Shown here: piece after piece, positions 16,581-25,667 of the stretch
Position numbering within the stretch: position 1 is the stretch's first letter
Layout of the letters: the number at the start of each line of letters is the position of its first letter
Assembly: GCF_001544455.2 (NCBI RefSeq)
Contig: NZ_FCOC02000027.1
Coordinates: 1-64,000, forward strand
Reading direction: 5' to 3'
Origin: Caballeronia sordidicola
GTDB lineage: Bacteria; Pseudomonadota; Gammaproteobacteria; Burkholderiales; Burkholderiaceae
DNA length: 64,000 nt
Notes under the pieces: generated by a model
The model's input: only the letters and a program-made list of their open reading frames with translations
The model's database searches: none
Told to the model about the DNA's origin: nothing
Made by a program: the position numbers and the translations under genes

Positions 16581-16594
16581 TTGACCCAGGTCAA
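16581..16594 (+). promoter_or_regulatory. FNR/ANR-type box for the phasin gene
   Basis: TTGACCCAGGTCAA has perfectly symmetrical arms. CATACA at 16614-16619 serves as -10, and the predicted start near 16629 gives the phasin gene a 46-base leader. It sits 46 bases from the box serving the divergent usp operon. Confidence 0.78.
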
Positions 16595-16674
16595 GGATCG
16601 GCCGGCTGTCGCGCATACATTTAAGCCGACAGCCGGCGCGCGAGCGCGCCCTACACATGCAGGAGGAATTGGCC

Positions 16675-17160
16675 ATGTCCGCGCCTTTTATCGATCCGTT
16701 TGATCTTGGCAGGAACAACCTTCGTTTCGCATTGCACTTGCTGACGGTGGCCGGGGAATACCGGCAGCAGATGTGCGGACTGGAGGAAAAGCGCATCGAA
16801 CGCGATCTGGACGCCATACACCGGGAACGGGACGCGCTTGCCAATGCAAAAGATATCAACGAGCTTGCTTCGGCCTCACAGGATGCCTTGCGGAACTATC
16901 TTCAGAAAACGGCGAACCTTTGGCAGGAAGCGGCGGGCGTCACCATGCGTAATCAGGGCGCGTGGGGCGAAGCCGTTTCCGATGCAATCAGAAACTGGCA
17001 ATCGATGTGGACCGGCGGCTTTCAGCGGCCATCCTCCGGTTTGACCACGGCGCCGGTCTGGCTGGGCGGTTTCGGCGCGGCGTTTCCTAATGTGCAAACC
17101 AGTCCACCGGGCGCTCACCCGGCTGCGGCCGCGCCGGTATCGGATCGTCATGCGGCTTGA
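16675..17160 (+). CDS. Phasin-like PHA granule protein
   Basis: The 161-residue protein is mostly amphipathic helix from about residues 15 to 110, with QMCGLEEKRIERDLDAIHRE and DALRNYLQKTANLWQEA. A proline/alanine-rich tail ends PAAAAPVSDRHAA. It resembles Burkholderiales phasin-like proteins that coat polyhydroxyalkanoate granules. GGAGG precedes ATG 16675. PHA synthase follows 138 bases downstream and a PHA reductase lies at 22411, supporting the call. It is FNR-box controlled. Confidence 0.72.
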   Translation: MSAPFIDPFDLGRNNLRFALHLLTVAGEYRQQMCGLEEKRIERDLDAIHRERDALANAKDINELASASQDALRNYLQKTANLWQEAAGVTMRNQGAWGEAVSDAIRNWQSMWTGGFQRPSSGLTTAPVWLGGFGAAFPNVQTSPPGAHPAAAAPVSDRHAA

Positions 17161-17298
17161 GCGCGTTGCAGCCATGACCCGCGCGGCCGGATGCCGGGCT
17201 TTCCGCGCCAATGATCCGCTTGTCCTCCGGCAAGACGCCTGCGACCGATGCGGATGCACGCGCGGCAGCCCCGAGTGGAATGTACATGCCGTGAGCCG

Positions 17299-19032
17299 AT
17301 GAAACGCGATCCCATTACGACGACGTACGACAAACCGCCAGCATTCGTGGCCGATTGTTCCCGAGCGCCGGACAGCCGCGAGTCTCTCGACCGTGCGGCC
17401 CATGCCGCGCTCGCGCGGCTGAGTGGCGGCTTGTCGCCCGCTGCCTTGTGCCTGGCCGTGTTCGACTGGGCGCAGCACTTTGCGCTGGCCCCGGGCAAAT
17501 GGATTGAGCTCACGGCGCAGCTTGCGCAGGACAACACGACCGCGCCGGTTCCGGTTTCCGGCGATCCGCGCTTTGCTGCTGCTTCGTGGAATGACTGGCC
17601 CTATTGCGTCTGGCGTGACGGTTTTCTCCGCTTGCAGCAATGGTGTGAAAGCGCAACGACTGGCGTGAGAGGCGTCGAGCGCCACCACGAAGACGTCGTG
17701 CGTTTCGGGCTCAGGCAGATGCTGGACGCGCTCTCGCCAAGCAATTTCGTGTTGACCAATCCGGCGGTGATCGAGGAAACCCTTCGAACCGGCGGAGCCA
17801 ATTTCGTGGCGGGCCGTCAACACTGGATCGAGGACCTGACCGCGATGCTGGCCCGCGCGCCGGGCAAGCGCCAGCCCGGCGCGCAGGCCTTCATGCCTGG
17901 GTGCGACGTCGCCATCACGCCGGGCAAGGTGGTGTATCGAAATGATCTGTGCGAGTTGATCCAGTACTCGCCGTCCACTGACACGGTTGCCCGCGAGCCT
18001 GTCTTCATCGTGCCTTCATGGATCATTAAGTACTACATTCTCGACCTGAGCCCGCACGATTCACTGGTTCGTTATCTGGTCTCTGAAGGATTTACGGTGT
18101 TCATGATTTCGTGGAGAAATCCGGGCCCGGAAGATCGCGATCTCGCGCTGAACGACTATTTATCGCGCGGCGTGCTCGACGCCTTGGCCGAAGTCCGAAA
18201 GCGCTGCGACGCCACGCCGGTGCATGCGGTCGGTTATTGCCTGGGTGGCACGCTGCTTTCGATCGCCGCGGCAATGCTTGCGCGTGACGCGCGCGCGGAT
18301 GAGTTGCGCAGCGTGACGCTGCTTGCCGCTCAAACCGATTTCACCGAACCTGGAGAACTCGGGCTTTTTATCGACGCAAGTGAGCTCGCCACGCTCGATG
18401 CACTCATGTGGGAGCAGGGCTTTCTGGATGGTTCCCAAATGGCGGCGGCATTCCAGTTGCTCAATGCGCGGGATTTGATCTGGTCGCGGCTCATGAGCGA
18501 GTACCTGCTCGGACGCCGTTCGAAACCGAACGACCTGATGGCGTGGAACGCCGACACCACGCGCATGCCTTACCGCATGCACAGCGAGTATCTGACTCAG
18601 CTTTTCCTGCGCAACGATCTGGCGGAGGGCCGGTATTGCGTCGATGGACGTCCGGTCGCCCTGTCAGACATCGAGCAGCCGATGTTCGTGGTCGGAACCG
18701 AGCGGGACCATGTTTCTCCGTGGCGCTCCGTCTACAAGCTGCACTTGCTTACACACAATCCGCTGACCTTCCTGCTGACGGCCGGCGGCCATAACGCGGG
18801 GATCGTCTCCGAGCCGGGTCACGCGGGACGGCATTATCGATGCGGCACGCGTTCGGCTGGCGCTTCGTATCGCAGCCGGCATGCCTTTTTCAACGAAACC
18901 GAGCCCACCGAGGGATCCTGGTGGCCGCGCTGGTCGCAATGGCTGCACGAGCACTCGGACGTCCCGGTGCCCGGACGCGTGCTGGATGACGCGCTGCCGG
19001 ATGCGCCCGGCACGTACGTGCGTCAATCATGA
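17299..19032 (+). CDS. phaC: Class I poly(3-hydroxyalkanoate) synthase
   Basis: The 577-residue enzyme polymerises hydroxyacyl-CoA into PHA. The lipase-like box GYCLGG holds the nucleophile Cys314. The catalytic aspartate is in VGTERDHVSPW and the histidine in GGHNAGIVSEPG. The conserved VPSWIIKYYILDLSP is also present. The start at 17299 (MKRDPITTTYDKPP) is chosen over the upstream ATG at 17248 because homology begins later; the choice is not certain. Its stop overlaps the next gene, a Pta-like acyltransferase, by 4 bases. With the phasin and the reductase it makes a compact PHA module that can store reducing equivalents at low oxygen. Confidence 0.9.
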   Translation: MKRDPITTTYDKPPAFVADCSRAPDSRESLDRAAHAALARLSGGLSPAALCLAVFDWAQHFALAPGKWIELTAQLAQDNTTAPVPVSGDPRFAAASWNDWPYCVWRDGFLRLQQWCESATTGVRGVERHHEDVVRFGLRQMLDALSPSNFVLTNPAVIEETLRTGGANFVAGRQHWIEDLTAMLARAPGKRQPGAQAFMPGCDVAITPGKVVYRNDLCELIQYSPSTDTVAREPVFIVPSWIIKYYILDLSPHDSLVRYLVSEGFTVFMISWRNPGPEDRDLALNDYLSRGVLDALAEVRKRCDATPVHAVGYCLGGTLLSIAAAMLARDARADELRSVTLLAAQTDFTEPGELGLFIDASELATLDALMWEQGFLDGSQMAAAFQLLNARDLIWSRLMSEYLLGRRSKPNDLMAWNADTTRMPYRMHSEYLTQLFLRNDLAEGRYCVDGRPVALSDIEQPMFVVGTERDHVSPWRSVYKLHLLTHNPLTFLLTAGGHNAGIVSEPGHAGRHYRCGTRSAGASYRSRHAFFNETEPTEGSWWPRWSQWLHEHSDVPVPGRVLDDALPDAPGTYVRQS

Positions 19033-20054
19033 ACGATCACATCGGCGCCATGCCGCAACCGGGTGTTCGTTTGCCGGGCATCTTGCCGGGCGCAACAGCC
19101 GGCCGTCCCGGGTTGCTGGAACTTGCTCGCGCTCACGCCGCGATGCGAATCGCCATTGTTCATCCGTGCGATCAGACCAGTCTCGTGGCAATGCGCGACG
19201 CGCAACTGGCGGGTTTGATCGAACCGTTGATCGTCGCTCCGCGCGCTCGGGTCGAGGCCGTCGCGGCAGCCAGCGCAATCGCGCTCGACGGCATCCGGAT
19301 CGAACACGTGGAGCACAGTCACGCGGCAGCGGCGCGTGCCGTGGAACTCGCGGCGAATGGAACAGTGAGCGCGCTGATGAAGGGCAGCCTGCATACCGAC
19401 GAACTGATGAGCGCGGTCATGGCGCCAGGCTCCGGCCTGCGCACGGACAAGCGTATTTCACATTGCTTCCTGATGCACACGCCCGCATACGAACGGGCTT
19501 TCATCATCACCGATGCCGCGATCAATATCGCGCCTGATCTCGACGAGAAGGCGGCGATCGCGCAAAACGCCATTGACCTGGCACACGTGCTTGGCGTCGC
19601 CCGGCCGCGCGTTGCAATACTCTGCGCGGTAGAGACGGTGAATGCGCGGATGCGCGCGACCGTCGACGCCGCCGCATTGTCGAAGATGGCGGAGCGAGGG
19701 CAATTGACCGGCGCGGCCGTCGATGGGCCGCTCGCTTTCGACAACGCCATTTCCGAAAGCGCCGCGCTGATGAAAGGCATTGTTTCGCCCGTGGCCGGAC
19801 ACGCGGACATTCTCCTTGTGCCCGATATTGAAGCGGGAAACATGCTTGCGAAGCAACTGGAGTTTTTGGGCGGCGCAGCGAGTGCTGGAATCGTGCTCGG
19901 CGCTCGCGTGCCTGTTGTGCTGACGAGCCGTGCGGACTCGGTCGCCTCGCGCCTTGCGTCATGTGCGCTGGCCGTATTGCTCGCGGCGCACGCCAGCCCG
20001 CGCAGTATTTCATTGCTTGATTCAGGTCACGCGAGCGTCGTCTCACACGCCTAA
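19029..20054 (+). CDS. Phosphate acetyl/butyryltransferase-like enzyme
   Basis: The 341-residue protein matches the catalytic domain of phosphotransacetylases: ALMKGSLHTDELMSAVM near residue 115, SHCFLMHTPAYERAFIITDA near residue 141, and VPDIEAGNMLAKQLEFLGGA near residue 270. It moves an acyl group between CoA and phosphate; acetyl or butyryl cannot be separated here. It is coupled to phaC by ATGA. No acetate or butyrate kinase gene follows, so any ATP-forming partner is elsewhere. It may adjust the acyl-CoA pool for PHA or recover ATP by fermentation. Confidence 0.85.
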   Translation: MNDHIGAMPQPGVRLPGILPGATAGRPGLLELARAHAAMRIAIVHPCDQTSLVAMRDAQLAGLIEPLIVAPRARVEAVAAASAIALDGIRIEHVEHSHAAAARAVELAANGTVSALMKGSLHTDELMSAVMAPGSGLRTDKRISHCFLMHTPAYERAFIITDAAINIAPDLDEKAAIAQNAIDLAHVLGVARPRVAILCAVETVNARMRATVDAAALSKMAERGQLTGAAVDGPLAFDNAISESAALMKGIVSPVAGHADILLVPDIEAGNMLAKQLEFLGGAASAGIVLGARVPVVLTSRADSVASRLASCALAVLLAAHASPRSISLLDSGHASVVSHA

Positions 20055-20143
20055 AGTTTTGATTGGGACGCGTTGGTTCATCGGTTCCGGCGCACGAGAT
20101 GTGGCGGACTTGTGTAGTAGTACTTTCATCGAGGAGCAGGAAA

Positions 20144-20578
20144 ATGAGCAACCTTTCCCGTTATGACCCGTTTTCGATCGAGCCGGTCTCGGACATGTTC
20201 CATGGCTTGTTCCGGCCACTGCGCAGCATGATCAGCACGGACGACGCGCCGCTTGCAGACATGAAGATCGACGTCTCCGAGACTGACCAGGCGTATCAGG
20301 TGAAGGCGGAACTTCCTGGCGTCGACAAGAAGGATATCAGCGTGAAGATCGACGGCAACGTCGTGTCGATCAGCGCCAAGGTAGAGCGTGACAAGGAGTC
20401 CAGGGACGGCGAGCGCATCATTCGCCGGGAGCGCTATTCGGGGGCGATCAGCCGTTCGTTTTCGCTTGCAAGCGATATAGATGAAACTGCGTCCACGGCG
20501 CAGTATCAGGACGGCGTCCTCTCGCTGACGTTGTCGAAGAAGGCGCACTCCGAGCAAAAGCATCTGCAGATCAGTTGA
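20144..20578 (+). CDS. Small heat shock protein (Hsp20/alpha-crystallin)
   Basis: This 144-residue chaperone has an alpha-crystallin domain at about residues 38-135: MKIDVSETDQAYQVKAELPG, VDKKDISVKIDGNVVSISAK, and the closing YQDGVLSLTLSKK (the GVL motif). GGAGCAGG precedes ATG 20144. It should bind unfolding proteins in the cytoplasm without ATP, possibly coating PHA granules as related proteins do. It lies 89 bases after the Pta gene and may be read from that operon; no FNR-type box was seen directly before it. Confidence 0.9.
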   Translation: MSNLSRYDPFSIEPVSDMFHGLFRPLRSMISTDDAPLADMKIDVSETDQAYQVKAELPGVDKKDISVKIDGNVVSISAKVERDKESRDGERIIRRERYSGAISRSFSLASDIDETASTAQYQDGVLSLTLSKKAHSEQKHLQIS

Positions 20579-20689
20579 GTTGCGGGCACGCGATCCGCGC
20601 GCCTGGCGCTGCGGGTCCGGTTATGTCGATTGGCGCTTTAGCCGGAGCTGCAGGAGAACTGAAACGGGAGTGCGGATTGGAGGTTCACG

Positions 20690-21205
20690 ATGTCGAATGC
20701 AAAAATCCTGGTGGTCTACTATTCCCGCACGGGCGTGACCGCGCAGATGGCAACCCGGCTTGCTGGCCGACTGGGCGCCGACATTGAGGAGATCGTTGAT
20801 CGTACCGACCGTTCGGGCCCATCCGGATTTGTCCGGTCGATGATCGACGCGCTTGCGGAACGATCCATCCCGATCGGCGCGGCCGCGCACGACCCCGCAT
20901 CCTATTCGATCGTGGTGATCGCCACGCCGGTCTGGGCACACCATGTGGCGGCACCTGTACGCACGTGGCTTGGCGCGTATCGGAATCGCCTGCACCGCGT
21001 CGCGTTTCTGTGCACGCTTGGAGGCAGCGGCGCCAATGCCGTATTCGAACAGATGGCTCGGCTGAGCGGCAAGTCGCCCGTCGCCCGTTGCAAGATAGAT
21101 GCTCATGACCTGAGGGATCATGCAAGTGTGCGCCTGCTCGATGTTTTCTGTGACCGGCTTAGCCGCAAGCTGGAGCACGTCAAGGAAATCGAATGGGCGT
21201 GTTGA
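20690..21205 (+). CDS. Flavodoxin-like FMN protein
   Basis: The 171-residue protein begins MSNAKILVVYYSRTGVTAQM, the phosphate-binding loop of flavodoxins (YYSRTGVT). Further motifs are TPVWAHHVAAPVRTWLG, typical of the isoalloxazine loop, and FLCTLGGSGANAVFEQM. It resembles short flavodoxin-fold quinone reductases and could carry electrons or reduce quinones at low oxygen. GAGG precedes ATG 20690. The partner protein is not evident nearby. Confidence 0.8.
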   Translation: MSNAKILVVYYSRTGVTAQMATRLAGRLGADIEEIVDRTDRSGPSGFVRSMIDALAERSIPIGAAAHDPASYSIVVIATPVWAHHVAAPVRTWLGAYRNRLHRVAFLCTLGGSGANAVFEQMARLSGKSPVARCKIDAHDLRDHASVRLLDVFCDRLSRKLEHVKEIEWAC

Positions 21206-21304
21206 AGGCCAAAATACGCCGCCGCGAAGCGGGCGATGCTGACACACGGCACGCACCGTCCAGATCGGATTTCATTGCATTGCCCCCGGTCTGCCTCGAT
21301 CGGT

Positions 21305-21685
21305 TCATCGCGGTTTGTTCGCGGCGCTCGATCCGAGTGGGCCTTCACAGTCCTCGGTGAGTTCAACATGCCAATGGCCCGCGACTGGCTGGATACCAAG
21401 ATCCGCGTACCACATCGCCGCACCGGTCTCGCCTTCGAACGGACCGTGGGCGGAAGCTGTATCAAGGCCCTCGAGCACGCATAAATACTGTGCGCCTGAA
21501 GGACCGCAAACCACGGTGCCATTCGGTCCCGCAATCAGAGAACCTTCGTGAGAAAGCGTCACGCCGCACTGGGACGACAAGACCCAGCGCCGGGTGTCCT
21601 TGTCGATCTCGAGGATGGCATAGCCGCAAGGAGAGACCCGGTCAAAGGTATCGATATGCATGGTGATACGCATGCTGACTCCCAT
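21305..21685 (-). CDS. Hypothetical protein in the low-oxygen block
   Basis: This is a protein of about 126 residues, starting MGVSMRITMHIDTFDRVSPC (a start at 21673 is also possible). It has no recognised domain. Readable stretches are GYAILEIDKDTRRWVLSSQC, SLIAGPNGTVVCGPSGAQYL and VAGHWHVELTEDCEG, suggesting a beta-rich cytoplasmic protein. It lies 89 bases after another unknown gene and may share its FNR-controlled transcript. Genes of this kind occur in the lxa type of locus but I cannot assign a role. Confidence 0.55.
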   Translation of the reverse strand: MGVSMRITMHIDTFDRVSPCGYAILEIDKDTRRWVLSSQCGVTLSHEGSLIAGPNGTVVCGPSGAQYLCVLEGLDTASAHGPFEGETGAAMWYADLGIQPVAGHWHVELTEDCEGPLGSSAANKPR

Positions 21686-21774
21686 CTGGGTTGATGCTTC
21701 GCCGATACGATTCTGAACGCAAGGTTCACAGCGGCAGCCGTCTTGCATCGATGCACGCTGCAAGGCTCCAAGTC

Positions 21775-22188
21775 TTAACCAGCATCGTCCGCGAAATTGC
21801 TGTGTTCGGCCGTCGTCGTTTCTCGGTCGATAAAAAGAATCCTCCATTTGCCCACGGACGTTTTCGTTTCGTTGCATCCATGCAGCAATGCACGGCCTCT
21901 CAACCGGTCATGAGGTCCAGGCGGCTCGTTACAGTCGTGCGTGTGCGGCGACTTCGCAAGTTCGTCCAGATCCAGCTTCCCCAGGGAGGCAATCAGATGC
22001 GGGGCAGTTTCCGATTGGTCGCACAACCTCGTTTCACCAGTGGCCGGTACCACGATTCCCCATTTCGGAAGGTCGAGCAGTTCATGGCTTTCACGCGACC
22101 AGCGCAGCATCGCCGTGTCGAGCCAAACGGAGGCGAACGCAGCCTCGCCGACGTCCTTGAACGAATTCAGTTCGATGGTCAAGCGCAT
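21775..22188 (-). CDS. Hypothetical protein behind an FNR-type box
   Basis: The 137-residue protein starts MRLTIELNSFKDVGEAAFAS with a strong AGGAGG site before ATG 22188. No known domain is recognised. The first 70 residues look folded (WLDTAMLRWSRESHELLDLP, KWGIVVPATGETRLC); the rest is charged and less regular. An FNR-type box at 22281-22294 lies about 100 bases upstream. It belongs with the low-oxygen genes by control and position. Confidence 0.55.
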   Translation of the reverse strand: MRLTIELNSFKDVGEAAFASVWLDTAMLRWSRESHELLDLPKWGIVVPATGETRLCDQSETAPHLIASLGKLDLDELAKSPHTHDCNEPPGPHDRLRGRALLHGCNETKTSVGKWRILFIDRETTTAEHSNFADDAG

Positions 22189-22280
22189 GGAACCTCCTCT
22201 AAAGCTTTGCCGATGGCAGCATTCACCGCCACGCATGCGCGCAGCGTGTTTTTATGCTGCGCCAGCGGCGTGGCCCCCAG

Positions 22281-22294
22281 TTGATCTGCATCAA
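22281..22294 (-). promoter_or_regulatory. FNR/ANR-type box
   Basis: TTGATCTGCATCAA is a perfect match. On the minus strand CATAAA (22251-22256) is a candidate -10 and the predicted start near 22246 gives the gene at 22188 a 58-base leader. The box lies inside a 51-codon minus-strand reading (22179-22333), which argues against that reading being a gene. Confidence 0.75.
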
Positions 22295-22410
22295 GCGTTG
22301 TCGATCGCACGGCCGCGCTCGCCACGATCCTCATAACGAAATAGCGAAAATCCTGCGCCGCGCACCCGCTGGTTTCGCCCACATCCTCGGAACGCAACTC
22401 AAGCCCTATC

Positions 22411-23133
22411 TCAGGCCATATATTTTCCGCCGTTGATGGAAAGCGTGGCCCCGTTGATAAACGAAGAATCGTCGGCCACAAGGAAGAGCACGCCTCGGGC
22501 GATCTCTTCCGGGCTGGCGAGCCTCTTCGCAGGAACATTTTCGACAATACCCCGCAGCGTCTCGTCGGGCAGACGGTTCACCATTCCCGTGTCGGTGTAG
22601 CCCGGCGCTATCACGTTGGCGGTGATGCCGCGCGAGGCGCCTTCTAGTGCAAGCGCCTTCGTGAATCCGATAATTCCCGCCTTTGCCGCTGCATAGTTGG
22701 TCTGCCCGAACTGTCCGGAAAGGGCGTTGACGGAACTGATGTTCCCGATCCGGCCAAAGCGTCGTTCGCGCATGCTCGATATGACGGCGCGGCACGCGTT
22801 AAAGCAGCCGCCAAGGTCTACGTCGATAACACTCCTCCATTGATCGAGCGTCATCTTGTGCAGCATGCTGTCCCGGGTGATGCCGGCGTTATTGACCAGT
22901 ATCTCGATTGGACCCGATGTCGCGACGATCCCGCCTATGGCAGCCTGCGTGGCCTCGAAGTCGGCCACGTTCCAGTTGAATACGGGGATTGCCGTCTTCG
23001 CATGAAACTCCTCTGCTTCGGCGTCGTTGCCAAAGTAGTTGACGATCACGGCATAACCTGCGTCTTTTAACGATACGGCGGTCGCCGATCCGATTCCACT
23101 GACTCCGCCGGTCACAAGTGCTGTTCTTGGCAT
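22411..23133 (-). CDS. phaB: Acetoacetyl-CoA reductase
   Basis: The 240-residue short-chain dehydrogenase begins MPRTALVTGGVSGIGSATAV with the TGGxxGIG cofactor loop. It has NNAGITRDSMLHKM and the catalytic YAAAKAG, with serine in ISSVNALSGQFGQ. These are hallmarks of NADPH-dependent PhaB, which makes (R)-3-hydroxybutyryl-CoA for PhaC. ATG 23133 gives the normal family length. A near-perfect FNR-type box at 23199-23212 gives a leader of about 31 bases. It could consume reductant during oxygen limitation by feeding PHA synthesis. Confidence 0.9.
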   Translation of the reverse strand: MPRTALVTGGVSGIGSATAVSLKDAGYAVIVNYFGNDAEAEEFHAKTAIPVFNWNVADFEATQAAIGGIVATSGPIEILVNNAGITRDSMLHKMTLDQWRSVIDVDLGGCFNACRAVISSMRERRFGRIGNISSVNALSGQFGQTNYAAAKAGIIGFTKALALEGASRGITANVIAPGYTDTGMVNRLPDETLRGIVENVPAKRLASPEEIARGVLFLVADDSSFINGATLSINGGKYMA

Positions 23134-23198
23134 GGCGTTCTCCGTTGAGGAAAAACAATCAGGAATGTTAAATGTGCCGGGTACGACAATCGGCACCC

Positions 23199-23212
23199 TT
23201 GATCCATATCAT
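23199..23212 (-). promoter_or_regulatory. Near-consensus FNR/ANR-type box for phaB
   Basis: TTGATCCATATCAT has one mismatch to the palindrome. Its centre is 72 bases from the phaB start at 23133. It also lies at the very end of atpG, whose last codons reach 23209, so the promoter overlaps the end of the N-ATPase operon. Confidence 0.6.
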
Positions 23213-24111
23213 TCGCCGCGCGTTGTTTTCTTTCCGCGGCCGGGAGAAGGCGTGCCCACAGCAAGACTTCCCGCCGACAGTTCGACGATTTCCGAGGTGA
23301 TTTCGTCCTGCCGCAGACGGCGGAAATCGCCCGTCAACGTGGTGAGCGTGTCGTGGACGTTTTCACTCGCGGCGGCCATCGCGCGCCTGCGTGCTTCGTT
23401 TTCAGCGGCGAACGAAAGCATGATTGCTTCGCAAAGCTGTGCGAAGACGTACTCTTCTGCAAGCTGCGCCAGGAGCCGCTGAGGCGTCACGGCAAGGAGC
23501 GGGGACTCGTCCGCGGACACCTTCGAAAAAGCGCTGTAATCGAACGGCAGCAGCATGCGCTCGGCAATCCCGGAAGCCGGGTTTGGCATCGCGTGAATCA
23601 ACACCACGCTGGCGATGTTCCCGTCATGCAGACGTTCGTACAACGCGTCGCTTACGCGATCCGCGAGTAGCGGAACTTCGCCCGCGTGCGTGACCATGGA
23701 AGCAGACCAGCCGACTGACAATCCGCGTTCAGCCGCGATCACCGCGCCTCGATCTCCAACTACAAAATATTCTGCCCGCGTAGCCGGAAGCGCGGCCGTT
23801 TCCGGCTTGGCCGCCGTGTCGATCAGCCGCTCGTTGAAGGTTCCGACAAACCCCTGTTCCGCGCACAGCACAATTAAAAGAGCCACATCCCCGCGCGTCC
23901 CGCCGGGTTCGGCATAGGTATGATTTTCAGTGAGGCGCAGCGCCGCGCCAATCGCCGCACCGACCATTTGCGCACATGCCCGGATCCCGGCCAGATGATC
24001 GCGGGCTTCGCGAGAACGCGCCGCCGCAATGCCGCGCATGGCGCCGACCACCGACTCCAGACTCTGGACGCTCGCGATTCGCGCCTGGACCTGACTGAGT
24101 TTGTCGGTCAT
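23209..24111 (-). CDS. atpG: N-type ATPase gamma subunit
   Basis: The 300-residue gamma subunit forms the central rotating shaft. The N-terminal coil MTDKLSQVQARIASVQSLES and the C-terminal coil NEARRRAMAAASENVHDTLT are visible, linked by an alpha/beta domain. As is common in N-ATPases, the core is diverged from the housekeeping AtpG. It is the last gene of the nine-gene operon and overlaps atpA by ATGA. Confidence 0.88.
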   Translation of the reverse strand: MTDKLSQVQARIASVQSLESVVGAMRGIAAARSREARDHLAGIRACAQMVGAAIGAALRLTENHTYAEPGGTRGDVALLIVLCAEQGFVGTFNERLIDTAAKPETAALPATRAEYFVVGDRGAVIAAERGLSVGWSASMVTHAGEVPLLADRVSDALYERLHDGNIASVVLIHAMPNPASGIAERMLLPFDYSAFSKVSADESPLLAVTPQRLLAQLAEEYVFAQLCEAIMLSFAAENEARRRAMAAASENVHDTLTTLTGDFRRLRQDEITSEIVELSAGSLAVGTPSPGRGKKTTRGE

Positions 24112-25667
24112 GTCGAGGCAGCTTGCGGGGCAAATTCCGACGCGACCCGCGTCGCAAGACTGCGCACGGCATCGACAAGCGCCACGAGCACACCCGCTTC
24201 GAGCTTGCCGTTCGCGGCCAGTTGCGCGATTGCGGGCGCGGCGCCGTTGGCATCGAGATGCGCGGCGAGAGACGCCCGAACAGCCGTTACGGTGGACGCG
24301 GGCAGTGTGTCGAATACGCCGTCCGCGAGGGCGGCCAGAAGCGCGATTTCATCGATGGGACGTAAAGGGGTGACGCGCGGTTGCGTAATCAACGCCCGGA
24401 TGCGTTCGCCGCGCACGAGTTGCGCTTTCACGCGCGGCTCCATCACGCCGCCGAAGCGGGTGAACATCTCCAGTTCCAGGAACTGCGAGTAATCGAGCCG
24501 CAACCGGCCGGAGACGTCGCGTAAAGCCGGCAACTGCGCCTTGCCGCCCACCCGGCTCACGCTCATTCCAACATCGACGGCCGGCCGCTGGTTGGCTGCA
24601 AAAAGCGCCGAGTCGAGCACGATCTGGCCGTCGGTGATCGAGATCAGGTTGGTCGGGATATACGCCGAGAGATTGCCCGCATCGGTTTCCGCAATCGGCA
24701 GTGCCGTGAGCGAGCCGCCGCCGAGTGGCGCGGACAGCTTTGCCGCCCGCTCCAGCAGGCGCGCGTGCAAATAGAAGATGTCGCCGGGATAAGCCTCGCG
24801 GCCCGGCGGCTCGCGCGTCAGCAGCGCAAGTTCGCGATGCGTCGTCGCGTGCTTGCTCAAGTCGTCGATCACAATGAGCGCGTGCTCGCCACGGTCGCGG
24901 AAATACTCGGCAATGGAGAAACCGGCGAATGGAGCGGCCCATTGCAAGCCTGGAGGCGTCGCGGCGGGAGCCACCACGAACACGCAGCGCTCGGGCGCGC
25001 CGTGGCGGCGCACGGTATCGATTACACGCTGTATGGCAGTTGCCCGCTGACCGATCGCCACGTACACGCAGATCATGTCGGAGTGCTTCTGGTTGACGAT
25101 CGCGTCGACCGCCACGGAGGTCTTGCCGGTAGCCCGGTCGCCGATGATCAGCTCGCGCTGGCCCCGGCCAACTGCGAACAGCGCATCGATCAGCAGAATG
25201 CCCGTGGCGACCGGTTGCGTCACAAGATCCCGGTCGATGATCGCCGGCGCGGGCCGCTCGATAGGCAGGTGCATGGCCGCTTGCACCGGCTCGCCGCGGT
25301 CAAGCGGCCTGCCGAGCGGATCAACCACGCGGCCGAGCAGGCCGGGACCGACCGGCACTTCCAGGACCTGTCCTGTTCCTGCGACGCGCGAGCCCGCTGA
25401 AATGGCGTCGCCTTCGTCAAGCAGCACCGCGCCGATGGCGTCGGCGTCGAGCGTGAGCGCGAAGCCCAGACGGCCACCCTCGAAGCACAGCAGTTCGTTA
25501 AGGCGGACGTCGGGCAGACCGGAGACCGAAGCAATGCCATCGGACACGCGCTCTACGCGCCCAAGCGACTCGGTCTGCGCGGCGAACCGCGTGCGCGAAA
25601 CAATGGCGCGGCGTTCGGCGAGCCAGTCGGGGGCCGATGTGTCGGGGTCAGGTCGCGTGGGCGTCAT
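24108..25667 (-). CDS. atpA: N-type ATPase alpha subunit
   Basis: The 519-residue protein carries the alpha-subunit nucleotide site: Walker A GDRATGKTS near residue 170, ALIVIDDLSKHA, and the catalytic arginine region SVSRVGGKAQ. Start ATG 25667 (MTPTRPDPDTSAPDWLAERR) lies 20 bases inside the end of atpF. The N-terminal region is shorter and different from the housekeeping AtpA, which needs a delta-binding N-terminus; this ATPase has no separate delta gene. Confidence 0.9.
   Translation of the reverse strand: MTPTRPDPDTSAPDWLAERRAIVSRTRFAAQTESLGRVERVSDGIASVSGLPDVRLNELLCFEGGRLGFALTLDADAIGAVLLDEGDAISAGSRVAGTGQVLEVPVGPGLLGRVVDPLGRPLDRGEPVQAAMHLPIERPAPAIIDRDLVTQPVATGILLIDALFAVGRGQRELIIGDRATGKTSVAVDAIVNQKHSDMICVYVAIGQRATAIQRVIDTVRRHGAPERCVFVVAPAATPPGLQWAAPFAGFSIAEYFRDRGEHALIVIDDLSKHATTHRELALLTREPPGREAYPGDIFYLHARLLERAAKLSAPLGGGSLTALPIAETDAGNLSAYIPTNLISITDGQIVLDSALFAANQRPAVDVGMSVSRVGGKAQLPALRDVSGRLRLDYSQFLELEMFTRFGGVMEPRVKAQLVRGERIRALITQPRVTPLRPIDEIALLAALADGVFDTLPASTVTAVRASLAAHLDANGAAPAIAQLAANGKLEAGVLVALVDAVRSLATRVASEFAPQAAST

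Noticed and set aside
22179..22333. 51-codon minus-strand reading (MRIVASAAVRSTTLDADQLG) upstream of the unknown gene
   Set aside because: It contains the FNR-type box at 22281-22294 and the predicted promoter of the next gene, and has no ribosome site, so it is more likely non-coding.
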